From contig OZ007518.1 of assembly GCA_963931865.1 (NCBI GenBank), forward strand, positions 2,579,994 through 2,643,993: 64,000 bases of DNA. The letters are read 5' to 3'. The stretch's first letter is position 1; each line of letters opens with the position of its first letter. The position numbers were made by a program, and so were the translations under genes. The DNA is from Axinella damicornis. Lineage: Eukaryota > Porifera > Demospongiae > Axinellida > Axinellidae. Positions 42,064 through 53,899 of this stretch are shown here, piece after piece. Under the pieces are notes generated by a model. The model was not told where the DNA came from, made no database searches, and was given only the letters and a program-made list of their open reading frames with translations.

Positions 42064-44968
42064 AATTTCTAAACGATGTGATGGTAATATCCGGTGCAAT
42101 TACGGAATCGGAGGCCTCGCGAAAACCAGTTCCGATCTTTTGTTCATGCAGAGTATACTGAGTCTGGGAACGAGACCGATTGCTTAACCCTGCTTCGCGC
42201 ATGCGCGCGCAAGGTAAAATAACTCGGCTTGAAAGTGACAAACACGATTGCCACTGCCAGTACATAGAGTGTAGGGCGATGCATAATTACACCAATGAGT
42301 GATGCATGCAATTTCCCACATTCTGCTAATGAAAATGGACATCAGTACGTATCTGAAATCATAAATATGGGTATAGAAGTGGCTATTTGGTCCGGCAGGA
42401 AGGAGGGGGGTGGGTTAGGACCAGGTCAGGTGCTTAATGCGAAGGTGTTTCCGTTGCCTATACTTAAAGCATGTACTTCCCTGACCAATATGATATCCAC
42501 GTCGTCTATAGCTATAGGTATAGCTAGCTGTTATCTATGGTGAAATCCACATCCACATTAGCTAGCTACCAAGCTGTGCAGAGAAGTGTTCTCCAGATGA
42601 CAGTGCAATTGGTGTCACGGATCCAGGCTAAGGATTAAGATGGAACCATGCTAGCCTCGTTCCCAGACCATTGCCCACCTTTTCGCTGCTCCGAATTTTA
42701 TTCCATGTGTGGGAGAGCCTGGGCCATGATATCGATCCAAGGTGTTTGCAATCATTTCTGCAAGTCTGATTAGACTACTTACGCCACCATCTTAAGCTTC
42801 CTACTGCATGCTAGCCTCTACCTGTGCAGAGAAGTGTTCTACAGATGACCGTGCATGTTAGCTACCTATACTTATACCTACCTAGCTATAGGAACTCTGC
42901 ATGCGCGTGCAGGGTAAAAATAAGCTAGCTATACCTCTGCTTGGAAGTGACTAACACGATTGCCACTGGATCGTTCCATGTCAAATCAATGCAATTGACC
43001 CCTACGGATTTGGACAAAACTTGCGATACCAATCACCTTTACCGGCTACAAAATACACCATTTGTACCTCATGAATGCTCTTTCATGGGATATAACCCCA
43101 TAAACTTGGGGTCAAAGGTCATGATTAGTAGATTTTGACTTTGCTCTCTCATAAACCAATGCTTTGATTCCCTTTTTTTTTCAAAATGGTCTTCAAGTAT
43201 CTCTGAATATTGGCGTAAATTCGGTCAAGGTCCATAATTCAGCAGCCCAAGCGGCTATGAGGCACAACAATTTTTGCTACTTTCCCTGGGTGAGACATTC
43301 CCTGGGACTTTGCTTGGGACTTTGCCGCAGTCGATAGCTAAAATTCATCCTCAACTCTCAGACTGCACTCCAGGACTCTGCATGCAGTGAAAGTCAAGAC
43401 TTCAGTACTTTATTCAATAAATTTTTTGCTAAATAGCAAGGGATGCATGAGTATATAGCACAAGCATACATGTAATGAAGACAAATTAGCAGTCGATATC
43501 TGCATGGCTATGACACTGCTCACAATCAAGAAGACAGAGGAGTATGTGAAAGGAAAGGTATGTTCAGATTTGCTTGATAAACACAACTAGCTACTGTAAC
43601 AAAGATGTGTGTGTGTATATAACTGCAAAAATGGTGTAGTTGTTTTGATTGCTTGGTGGTTACTACAGTTTAAACATATGCAGGAACCAAGTTGTCTGCA
43701 TTTCAGTAGCATCCTACATAGAGTGGCCATTCCCTACACAAACTGGTTTATATAGGGTACTAGCCTCGTTCCCAGGCCATCGCCCAGCTTTTCATCGCTT
43801 GCAGTACGCTACTGCAAGCGATGAAAAGCTGGGCGTGGGACTGGGAACGAGGCTAATAGGGTACTACTGGAATGCTATCGTCCTCCACGTTGTAACATAA
43901 TTATATCCAAACACGGTGCAGCTATAGTAGCTAATCACCAAGTAACCACTTCGTTTGTGCAGTGATATAGGCACATGCAGTCGGACTTCTTGGCATTTAT
44001 AGTTATAGCTAGCGTGTTTTATTAATTCAGAGTAGATAATTGTTGTATAGAGTCTGTTGTTGAATTGGTGTGTTGTCTTTCATTAAAATCACAGTGCATG
44101 ACATGCAATACAAACAACGATTACATAACAGGTACAACTATTTTGTACATATACAGATGAGTTTACTACACGTCCTTTCGAAAGGAAGACATACCATGTC
44201 TTCATACCATGCCATCTGGTGATAGCATGACATTGTGTTGTTTGAGGGTTCAGGATCTGTGTTCAGGGTCTGTCAAGTACTGTAAGTTCAACTCCACACT
44301 CTCAGAGCTATGTCGCTCAAGTGATCTGCAGAACCAAGATATGCCTGGAGGATTCATTGATCATTCTGCAAGTTATTAGTCTGAGTGAGGATGACGTTAA
44401 CTTTGACTCCATCGTGTATTGCATGTGATTTACAAAACAACCTATAGCTATCAATCACATGCACCACAAAAACAGTTAGCAGTCACGATCACAAGTATAA
44501 CTTATTATTTAAAAGCCATTATAGTGTTTGCAAGAACTGCATGTCTCTGTATAGCTATATGCATTCTTACATGCATGCATGATGCAGGCCATATTATAGT
44601 AGTTTGTCCACACTCTTCTGTGTGTCATGCTCGCTCCTCCTTAATTACTGCTGAGGAGAACCATATTTGGAAGTTCCATATTATAGTAGAGAAGTGATGC
44701 TATCTTGGGCCCGGAGGTATGAGTGCCAAATAGGTAACAACCAACACCAACGCAGAGAGAGAGAGCGCAACAATGCTTTCACTTTCCCAACAAGGATGCA
44801 GCATCACTGATCATAAGTATAATTAGCAAGTTCTCGTACCACCCATAACAAATAACATTATAGTAAACACAACAATTATTGAAGAGCAAAGAATCACTAA
44901 TGCTATAGAATTCATAATGTGAAATCACCCAAAGGTAGTCAACTAGTAGCAGCCATTTTGAGTTGGAA
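42064..44968. other. Flank of T2 duplicated with T3, plus foldback element
   Basis: 42064-43430 is alignable with 46416-47640 (for example GCCTCGTTCCCAGACCATTG at about 42654 and 47045; GACCCCTACGGATTTGGA at about 42999 and 47384), so gene and flank were duplicated together. 43752-43864 holds a foldback element. No further gene; 43900-44968 shows nothing recognisable. Confidence 0.55.
43752..43864. mobile_element. 95-bp TAGCCTCGTTCCC foldback element with 9-bp target duplication
   Basis: Element 43761-43855: outer ends TAGCCTCGTTCCCAGGCC and GGGAACGAGGCTA; inner arm GCCCAGCTTTTCATCGCTTG pairs with its complement. ATAGGGTAC lies directly on both sides (43752-43760, 43856-43864). Confidence 0.88.
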
Positions 44969-46415
44969 CTATTTATATACATTCAAGTACAGTCTGAAAT
45001 GAAGAGTGTCGTCTTTCAAATACTGGGTTTGTCTCGCAGCATTGAATTGTAGGTCAGCACTACATGCAAGTGTTTCCTTATAGCTAATCGGACTCCAATC
45101 ACCGTCTCGATCAACCTTACGGAGCTGTTCTTTAACAACTGTCAAGTGATGCCCATGGTCTCCCAGCTGGTTTAGAATCAATAGCTGAACTGTGCACTGG
45201 ATGGGCCACTGCAAACAGTCATCATTATGACCCGCGAGTACACGAAAATAGCCGCGTATATCACCATTTTGAAAGATATCAATGTTGAACTGAAATTCGT
45301 ACTGTTGACAATAAAACGTATCACTAACGCAATAATGATAATGAGTCGAACCTTGTGGATGAACATTGGGATATCTTTTTTTGGAACTGTAGGCAGTGAC
45401 AACTAAATCTTGGTGAACCTGCAAATGAGTTTCATCATGAAGCTGTTGTTTTGGAACGTGGTCCTGCCATCCCTTCATACACTTCTCAAGCTGCTCTTTC
45501 ATTTGTTTGTCTCGCCGTTCTAGTTCTGTTTGGAGGATAACAATTTTTTGCCCATAGGTAAACATCTTTTGGTTAAGTTCTTCAAGTTGCTTTCCAGTTT
45601 GTTTTTCGTGCTGTTGCAGCTGTACCTGTAGAATGGCTATTTGGCAATCTTTCTCAGTCATCTTCTTGTCTTTCTCAGCCATCTGCTGGTTGAGCTCCCT
45701 GGTCAGACTGAGGTTGAAGAGGGACATGCACCGCAGGTGACGCTGGGCTCCCTCCTCCATGTGATGAGCTAGGTCCTGTCGAGGAACACTCTCCTGGCAG
45801 CCAAATTTTGCAAATTCGCACTGCACCAACTGCAGTGGGCACCTCCTCAAATGCTTCTGTACATTGCAGCGAGGTATATTGCCAATCTCACACTGGTTGG
45901 GACACGGTTCTAGGTACTTCACACAGAGAGGCAAGTGATTGTTTGTGCCAACTTCGTAGGTGCATTTGAAGGCACAGAAACGACATGTCCATGGACGCCT
46001 TGGACAGGACGTTGCATGTTGGTCAACACTGCCTACGTCACCCACCCACCCACATCCACTTTCCTTATTTGGGCAACGTACTTTCAATTCGTTTACCTTA
46101 CGCTTGTAGAATTTATCTGGCACAGTCGTGAGATTAGGTTCATTGCACATGGGACACGGTTTCCTATCCCTCTGCAGCCTTGTGGCGGCCTCAAGCGAAA
46201 GGTGTTGGCCGCAACATGTAGTTTGGTGTGGGTCTCGTAGCAGTTCGAGGGTTACGGGACACAGGTGATCTTGCGATGGTTTTTCGACGAAGTCGTACTC
46301 GCTTTTCACGAGGTTGGGAGATTTGTGCGCTCGTTGGCGTTTCTTGTTTATCGGACGGATCGTCTTCGGTGAGATTTTCAGCGCAGCAGTGCTTGGGACG
46401 AGATCTAGACGCCAT
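44969..46415 (-). pseudogene. TRAF-like T3, RING-containing, with a 1-nt frameshift near its start
   Basis: From the ATG at 46415 (MASRSRPKHCC) the frame matches T2 to SQPRE and then leaves it. The remainder, a 446-codon frame (46309-44969), matches T2 from SEYDFVEK onward: RING (CPVTLELL, CPMC), two zf-TRAF units, a shorter coiled coil, and MATH (FNIDIFQNGDIRGYFRVL). The difference is GCTTTTCACG here versus GCTTTCACG in T2: one extra T (46303-46306 run). The downstream frame has no ATG before the RING. Either a real inactivating insertion or a homopolymer error; the rest shows no other damage, which favours recent event or error. Confidence 0.8.
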
Positions 46416-49400
46416 AATTTCTAAACGATGTGATGGTAATATCCGGTGCAATTACGGAATCGGAGTTGTTTTTTCACAGGCCTCGCGAAAACCAGTTCCG
46501 ATCTTTTGTTCATGCTGAGCAGGGTATACAGAGTCTGGGAACGAGACCGATTGCGTAACCTTGCTTCGCGCATGCGCGCGCAAGGTGAAAATAACTCGAC
46601 TTGAAAGTGACAAACACGATTGCCACTGCCAGTACATAGAGTGTAGGGCCATGCATAATTACACCAATGAGTGATGCATGCAATTTCCCACATTCTGCTA
46701 ATAAAAAATGGACATCAATACGTATCTGAAATCATATATATATTATAGATAATGAAATATGCATAGATAGAAGTGGCTATTTGGTCCGGCAGGAAGGAGG
46801 GGGGTGGCCAGGTCAGGTGCTGAATGCGAAGGTGTTTCCGTTGCCTATACTTAAAGCATGTACTTCACTGACCAATATGATATCCACGTCGTAGCTATAG
46901 GTATAGCTAGCTGTTATCTATGGTGAAATCCACATCCACATTAGTACCTACTACAGTACCTACCTGTGCAGAGAAGTGTTCTCCAGATGACAGTGCAATT
47001 GGTGTGATCCAGGCTAAGGAAATATTTAAGATGGAACCATGCTAGCCTCGTTCCCAGACCATTGCCCACCTTTTCGCTGCTCCGAATTTTATTCCATGTG
47101 TGGGAGAGCCTGGGCCATGATATCGATCCAAGGTGTTTGCAATCATTTCTGCAAGACTACTTACGCCACCATCTTAAGCTTCCTACTGCATGCTAGCCTC
47201 TACCTGTGCAGAGAAGTGTTCTACAGATGACCGTGCATGTTAGCTACCTATACTTATACCTACCTAGCTATAGGAACTCTGCATGCGCACACAGGGTAAA
47301 ATAATTATTAAGCTAGCTATACCTCTGCTTGGAAGTGACTAACACAATTGCCACTGGGTCGTTCCATGTCAAATCAATGCAATTGACCCCTACGGATTTG
47401 GAGGAAACTTGTGATACCAATCACCTTTACCGGCTACAAAATACACCATTTGTACCTCACGAATGCTCTTTCATGTAGAAAGTATATCCCATAAACTTGG
47501 GGTCAAAGGTCATTGCTAGTGCATTTTGACTTTTGCTCCCTCAAAAACCGAATCGGATGCTTTGATTCCCTTTCTAAATGTTGTTTGGGTCTTTATCTCT
47601 GATTATTTGTGTAAATTTGGTTAAGGTCCATAATTCAGCTAGGATTGGCCAACCAGTGTAGATCATGCCAGTGCACGACTGATTCCATTTTTTTCATCTC
47701 CAGTTCCATGGCCAGCTGCAGGGCTCATGTATATAACCAGCTAGGAATACTGTGTACTCGTAGAGTAAGTTTTAATCATCGGTTACTAACAATAGCATAA
47801 TTATTCAGCATGAATAAAGATGCAAGTTATAGCTATGCCACAACATCTGTCTATTATGTGGACTCCAATTGTTTCTGGAAAACCAGTCCTTTGGTAGCTA
47901 TACTCATGACTAAATCCTCAGAATTCCTTGGTGATATTCATTACTACTATACTTAATGCTGTCACATGACTTAGCTATAGGTGAATTGTGTAGCTAATCA
48001 ACTTTCACTGTGAAACAAAATTAATTTGTTGAATTCCTGGAGATGCAGCCATTAAGATTTCCATTACAAGCACGGCCAGTTGAGTTGATAACTAGCTAGC
48101 AAGTGTTGAACAAATGCTATTGCTAAGTGCACACAATTATGATCCATTTATATACTATAGCTAAAAACCTTTAACAGGAATTGCTCCAAATGCATGACAG
48201 ATCTTTCACTGTACTGTTGTGCATGCAGGTCAATATTTATCTAAACTGTTGCGTTATCTCAGTTGTGGCCATCCTCATGCAGACCTTCAAGTCCACGTGT
48301 TGGCCTTCTCACCACTGTATTGGAGCAAATGCTGGGGTGAGAAGGTACCTTCTTCACTTAGCTAAACCTCTGAGTATTTGGAGCAAATGCTGCCGGGGTG
48401 GGAAAGCCTAGGTGCGACGTTACCTTCTTCACTTAGCTAAACCTTCCCTTGTATGTAAACAGTTTTGCACCAGAAAGCATGAATATTGTAACATAAGTTC
48501 CAATTACACATGCATATTTACCTCATTGATAAATATTGGTTGTGAGCACAGCTGCAGCACCATGCAGCAAGGATTATGTTGCGCTCAGAACTAGTGGCAC
48601 AATTGCAGCTTAAGCAATGTCAGACCATGCATAGTAGCTGACTATCTACGGAGTTGCTAGTCAGCAAAAAATTAAATGCACCCCCACTGGGTACTGTTCC
48701 ATTCAGAAAGCTCAATTGCAAATCTTGCATGGAGCTATGCATGCACGTGAAGACATATCCATTCCAATAGCTTGTCAATTGCGGAATCATAGGGATTAAA
48801 GTTGTCAATTAATGTAGAGGGACATAATAAAAAGCAACCGTACTGTTATACAATTTGAAAGAAACTTGAGCATGGCAGATCCACTGATCATGCAACATCT
48901 CTCTCAGACCAGCTGACTTAGACGACTGGTTTAAGCATTACATCTGCTCCACCATATGTAGGCAGCATTTTTAACCACTTGCGGGAATTCATCAACCGAT
49001 AGAAAGTTTAGACACAGCAGCAGACTAGCATAATTATTAACAACTGCATAATAAGGGAGACTAGACCATGATGGCCAACACTGTCATTGACTCATTCGAT
49101 AGAAATAGAAATATTCGGTGTGCATGTGGTTTGGTCCGACAGGAAATACGTACTGGTATGGGTACCGGAAACGTGTGCACATCTAGCTAGAACCAGCTCC
49201 TGGACCAATATACCCAACCCATTGCCCTACTTTTTGCCGGACCAATAACCACTTCAACAATTATCTCTAGCAGGACCACAGGCGGTACCGGGTATCTAAA
49301 GTTGGAAATGTTCAACTCGGCCTACATACAATGCATGCCTCCTCCCATTATTAGCCTCTCACTATAGACAGTAGTAGACCATTTAAAGGGTGCGGTCAAT

Positions 49401-49439
49401 AATTGGTTACATTTTCACAAAGTGGTTAATTCTTGTTAC
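46416..49439. other. Intergenic: T3 flank, then the segment that is interrupted by the 11.3-kb structure elsewhere
   Basis: 46416-47600 is the duplicate of the T2 flank. 47617-49400 corresponds to 16840-17751 joined to 29036-29690. The join at about 48610-48650 marks the empty site. 48310-48410 holds two direct copies of a segment around GGAGCAAATGCTG. No gene supported. Confidence 0.55.
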
Positions 49440-49545
49440 AATGACGTCGACATTATACAAAAAATGATAGTGAACACAATAAATGAACACAACTGTATTC
49501 ATTTATTGTGTTCACTATCATTTTTTGTATAATGTTGACGTCATT
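49440..49545. repeat. Near-perfect 106-bp palindrome at the broken end of T4
   Basis: Arms 49440-49487 and 49498-49545, 48 bases each with one mismatch, loop CACAACTGTA. The left arm resembles the 3' flank of T1/T5 (ATGATAGTGAACACAATAAA at 58475), the right arm is the same sequence inverted and joined directly to TRAF coiled-coil coding sequence. Confidence 0.9.
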
Positions 49546-50012
49546 GTCTTTCTCAACCAACTGCTGGTCTTTGGTCTTTCTTAGCCATCTGCTGGTTGAG
49601 CTCCATGGTCAGAGTGAGGTTGAAGAGGGACATGCACCGCAGGTGATGCTTGGCCCCCTCGTCCATGTGATGTGCAAGGTCCCATCGAAGAACCCTGGCC
49701 TTTCCTGGCAGCCAAATATTGCAAATTCGCACTCCACCAACTGCAGTGGACACTTCTTCAAATGCTGATCCACTTTGCAGCGAGGTATTTATGGTACCAA
49801 TCCGGCTCACACTGGTTGGGACACGGCTCTACAGTCGTGAAATTAGGTTCGTTGTAGATGGGACCAGGTTGGCCGCAACATAGCAGTTCAAGGGTTACTC
49901 GCTTTCACGAGGTTGGAAGACTTGTGCACGCGCTCGCTGGCGTTTCTGGTTTATCGGATGGCTCGCCTTCGGTGAGATATTCGGCGCAACAGTGTTGGGA
50001 AAGAGACGCCAT
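49546..50012 (-). pseudogene. TRAF-like pseudogene T4 (truncated, RING remnants)
   Basis: From the ATG-equivalent at 50012 (GAGACGCCAT) it follows T1/T5 through GGTTTATCGGATGGC, then keeps pieces of the RING-encoding part of T2 in order: CGCTTTCACGAGGTTGG, CAGTTCAAGGGTTAC, TTGGCCGCAACAT, GAAATTAGGTTCGTTG. After CTACAGTCGTG it rejoins the zf-TRAF region and stops in the coiled coil at the palindrome. MATH is gone. Several deletions and frame breaks make it non-functional. Confidence 0.85.
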
Positions 50013-50507
50013 CATACGATTTCCGTTCTGTATCATAGAGTCGGTAGACTCTATATGTAGGGGATATCTATGCACTGCCTCCGGCGCCGGCAGCGTCTTA
50101 AATATGTTGGTCTCCCCCTTTCACAAATCCTGTATCCGCCCCTGGGTTGGGATATGACCTTCTGAGAGGGCCACATCCCGTTCACGATCTCTTGAAACTC
50201 TACGTGATACGGAGTTTCGCATACCTCCGTAAGCGTGTCCTAGTATTTTTCGTCGGCGCAGGGGGGAGCCTGGGAACGAGGCTAGCTAGCTAAGGATCCT
50301 CGAGCCGCGCCTCCGCATGCATCTGGGCTCGCCCCAATCCAATTATTTATTTATGACGTAAGCGCACAGATTGTATTAAATCCCTGGCTATAAGCCGACG
50401 AACGAGAAGGAAGTTTGTGTCCTGACATAGTGAGCCTGTATCGGTCGGTGTCTGAGAATATAGGTGTGTATTAAACTGTGAGAAGACGTACGTACCTGGC
50501 TGCTAGT
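50013..50507 (+). promoter_or_regulatory. Upstream region of the MATH-BTB gene
   Basis: Includes half of a foldback element (GCCTGGGAACGAGGCTAGC ending about 50287). The final 100 bases before the ATG are presumably 5' UTR. No TATA could be fixed. Confidence 0.35.
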
Positions 50508-51680
50508 ATGGGGGGCGTGCCCAGCCGGCGCCAACATGGCCAGTCTGACTACGCGAGACGAATGGCAGATGGACGGTGTTCATCCGAGCAACCGACCCAG
50601 AAATTCACTTTCGAATGGAGTGTAAGTGACTTCGAGTCGACTACGCTTTTCAGCGCAAGTGAGGAAAGCCCCGTGTATTCCTGCAGCATCGATCGCAGTT
50701 TCGTGTCGAGCGACCCGTGTTATACGGGTCCAGTATCCCTTGCCTGGAAGCTGAGGGTTGATAATGATATGGAGTTCACTTTAACACGACCTCAGTCTGA
50801 ATTGCCCCCGTCTCCTTTTAAATGGTGTGCGGATTCACTAGATGTTGGGTTTAAAATCTCCCTGCTGAACCGGAAAGGTGGAGTATGTTCTTCAAAGGCG
50901 ACCACGGGGACCTTTGATGCATATGATCGTAATTGGAACCTGCAGGGCCCGAGCTTGTCTGTCAATTTTTTAGATAACCTTGGGCGCACATCAGACTCGA
51001 AGGCTTGTCGCAGGCACCTGCTTGCAGGTAGAAACCTCGAGGTTCGTTTCGAGGTGACAGTGTATGGAAAGGTGGTTCATGCGCCTGTACGCACCAAACC
51101 CTGCTCACCGCAGGTGCTGGAATCCAGCTACAACAACCTCGGCAACCAGATGGAATTACTACGTCAGGAAGATTTCCTAACTGATTTCACCCTGGTGGTG
51201 GGAGTACACGAATTCAAAGTCCACAAGTTCATTCTTGCAGCTCGTTCACCCGTGTTCAAGAGGATGTTCGAAATGGATATGAAGGAGTGTAGCAGTGTAT
51301 TGGAGGATATCACTGCAGAGGCTGTGGACGAGCTACTGACCTACTTGTACACAGGCACAGCTCCCAACCTGGAGGAACTGACAGAGGAGCTCTTTGAAGC
51401 AGCTAATGAGTACGAGCTTCCACACCTGATCGCCCTCTGCAAAGAGGCCCTAGGCAACAGCATCAATATTGTCAATGCTGTTCGTACTCTGATACTAGCA
51501 GACAGGCACTGTGCTAGTGACTTGAAATCAGTCTGTATATGCTTCATTGAGGAACACATGCCAGCGGTCAAGGAGACAGGGGAATGGGGTGATCTGAAGG
51601 AGAGGCACCATCAGCTGTATGTTGAGTTACTCGAGGCACAGCTGTCACCATCAAAGAAGCCCGAGTGCCTTATGCACTAA
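50508..51680 (+). CDS. MATH-BTB protein, SPOP-like (390 aa)
   Basis: MATH-BTB proteins bind substrates by MATH and CUL3 by BTB, acting as ubiquitin-ligase adaptors (family knowledge). The ATG at 50508 has A at -3 and G at +4; an alternative is 50562. Approximate residues: MATH-like beta domain about 30-205 (FTFEWSVSDFESTTLF, then the GPVSLAWKLRVDNDMEFTL segment, ending RFEVTVYGKVVH); BTB about 215-325 (DFLTDFTLVVGVHEFKVHKF, ILAARSPVFKRMFEMDMKE, LLTYLYTGTAPN); then a BACK-like helical tail (ADRHCASDLKSVCICFIEEH) as in SPOP/TDPOZ. Length is close to SPOP (374 aa). Single exon. Only unduplicated gene in the segment, between T4 and NLR gene 2. Confidence 0.9.
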   Translation: MGGVPSRRQHGQSDYARRMADGRCSSEQPTQKFTFEWSVSDFESTTLFSASEESPVYSCSIDRSFVSSDPCYTGPVSLAWKLRVDNDMEFTLTRPQSELPPSPFKWCADSLDVGFKISLLNRKGGVCSSKATTGTFDAYDRNWNLQGPSLSVNFLDNLGRTSDSKACRRHLLAGRNLEVRFEVTVYGKVVHAPVRTKPCSPQVLESSYNNLGNQMELLRQEDFLTDFTLVVGVHEFKVHKFILAARSPVFKRMFEMDMKECSSVLEDITAEAVDELLTYLYTGTAPNLEELTEELFEAANEYELPHLIALCKEALGNSINIVNAVRTLILADRHCASDLKSVCICFIEEHMPAVKETGEWGDLKERHHQLYVELLEAQLSPSKKPECLMH

Positions 51681-53680
51681 CAAGAGTTTTATACCCCTCC
51701 AGAAGTTTTTAGGTGTGTGTTTGTCTGTCCGCGTGTGTCATGCACATGACAGTCCCTTGTAGTTGTAGACTGTATCCCCCTTCAAACTTGTGAGATTTTT
51801 TATGCCCACGTGATTTGTTTGCTTCATCAAAAGCCCATAGCTAGTATTGTGTGCTTGTTGATAGCTGCTGCTGTATACATATACTGTATCATACTGTGAC
51901 GAGTTTTTCACCTCAGCTGACTTTCTGTATCATAGCTACGTAACACTGTCTCTTAAGGTGACGATTAGTCTATCGAGCTAGACCAAATTTCTCTCGCTCC
52001 GGAAGTTGGGGGATAGTTCTGCAGTTTGGGGACAGGTTGAGCCCCTTCTCAATCAACATGTTTGCCTTCTGGATGAGGAAGGCAAACTGTATTGCAGCTG
52101 GAGACCAGACCCAGCAGCCTTAAGGTAGGAAGCATGACATCGGCGAAATCGCGTAATTTTGCTCATGAATAATTAATGAGATGACGTTACTCGTGTACGG
52201 ATATTGAATCTGTTTACGTTTTCCCATGGCGGCAACGTAACCGGAATAAACGAAGGGGGCTTCTCTCTTTGATGCGGCTAGCGGCCCTTTCAAGTTTCAA
52301 ATCGGTACTCTGATGTGGCCGTGCGGCACTTTGAAGATTTGTTACAACACTTAAAAAAAATAAATAGAATAAAACAAGTAAAGGAGCTATTCTAGCTTAT
52401 TGAATGTAGCGATGGGCTATCTGACTATGTTGTACTCGTGTATCCTCCATCTCCGCATTCAATTCATCCTCCTCATCAGATTGCTACAATCCTTGAGGAA
52501 TCTGTAATTTCGTGACCAATCACAAAAATTAATTAAACACATTCCAACAGAGCTATGGCTTCACATGCCAACTGAGTACGCAGGTCGCCATTTTTCTAAG
52601 CCTGCATGGGAGTTAAGGTCTCAAACTTGATACAAGTATAGTGACCCATGGCCAGGTTTAGCAGGTTCTAAGGTCCTCTCGAAGTTTACTCCATTGTCCT
52701 GAGAGAGCAGAGCTGTTACAGCAGTTCTGGAGGGGCCTGTACTTAAGGGTCGGCATTTCCTTGGAGTTAAGAGCTGATTTTCTTTCGAGAGGTCGTGCTT
52801 ATGTTGCAGCATCTCTGGTCCAAGTTAAATATCTTAACCCCTTACAGATCCTTAGATGTTGCCCCTTTTTTTCAAATTTTGACATTACATTTGTAATCAA
52901 AAATCTCACCTTTGACCCCTAATTATGGATTTTTTTGGAGGGGGGGGGGGGGGGGGGGGAGAATCCAGTCTAGTTGGAACTTACAAAATCAAAATTTCTG
53001 AAAATGTACTCTCTTTGCTGGGAGCACTGTAGTTGCAGCACTGCAGGCACTGTAGTTGCAGCACTGCAGGCACTGTAGTTGCAGCATGCGGTCTTTCCCG
53101 TTCTCAGACTGCAACAAGTCTGGGAATGAGAACAGACCTATTGCAACGTTCACATTATGACGAACGTAGTGTAATTCTATATTCGGAGTACATGCACGTA
53201 TGACGCACACCATGCATGTATATATACTGCTGATTGCGTTGACCTTGCAAATTCAAAGTGGGAAGTGCTGTGCGCTTGGTGGATTTCTAATTGAGTTATG
53301 GTCAATAGTGTAGTAGTGTATATACAACAGCAGTTTGCTGCATGTGCATTGCATAACTCAATTAGAAACCACCAAGTGCACAGCACTTCCCACTTTGAAT
53401 TTGCAAGGTCAACGCAATCAGCAGTATGTATGACGCGACGACGTACAATCATGTACGTCATTGCATAGTTGCCAAGTGTCCCGAAACGTCCGGGACATTC
53501 CCGGAATTGTTTCGTCTTGCTTTCATGTCCCGCGGATAAAATTAATATCGTCACTGTTACGTCATTCAAAGACGGCGGCGTGCGCGTACGACGGTGTTTG
53601 TCGCAGTTGGCGGTGCGGTTTGCTTGACCTGAGCTATATAGCTCTATCATCTATGGCTTGACTTGCTGTTGCACAGGTAC
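51681..53680. other. 3' flank of MATH-BTB gene and upstream region of NLR gene 2
   Basis: 51681-52500 shows no gene. 52510-53680 is the counterpart of 2961-4145. It contains a G-run (about 52939-52959), three copies of a 21-base unit GTAGTTGCAGCACTGCAGGCA (53025-53090), the foldback at 53225-53426, and ends with the conserved donor CACAG|GTACGT at about 53677. Confidence 0.5.
53225..53426. repeat. About 200-bp foldback element
   Basis: Arms of about 80 bases (53225-53306 and 53346-53426), ends TACTGCTGATTGCGTTGACC and complement, loop about 40 bases. Absent from the NLR gene 1 upstream region. No clear target duplication. Confidence 0.75.
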
Positions 53681-53899
53681 GTTTGTCGATTGAGTGACAA
53701 CTACCTTGTCAATGGTGTTATGATATCAGGCCGTCATTTATGCATGATGGCGCGACTTTCCTTGAGGCTAGCTAGCTAGCTAGCTAATAGGAGTCCAGCC
53801 TTGACCAAAAAGCATTGGAGTTAGAAACGCCTTTACTTTGCTTTACCTTTTAACCTTGAATGCTACAGGCTCACGGTTCACCTGCCCCACGGTGCCACC

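Noticed and set aside
53177..53650. 157-codon minus-strand ORF
   Set aside because: Spans the arms of the 53225-53426 foldback and has no counterpart upstream of NLR gene 1.
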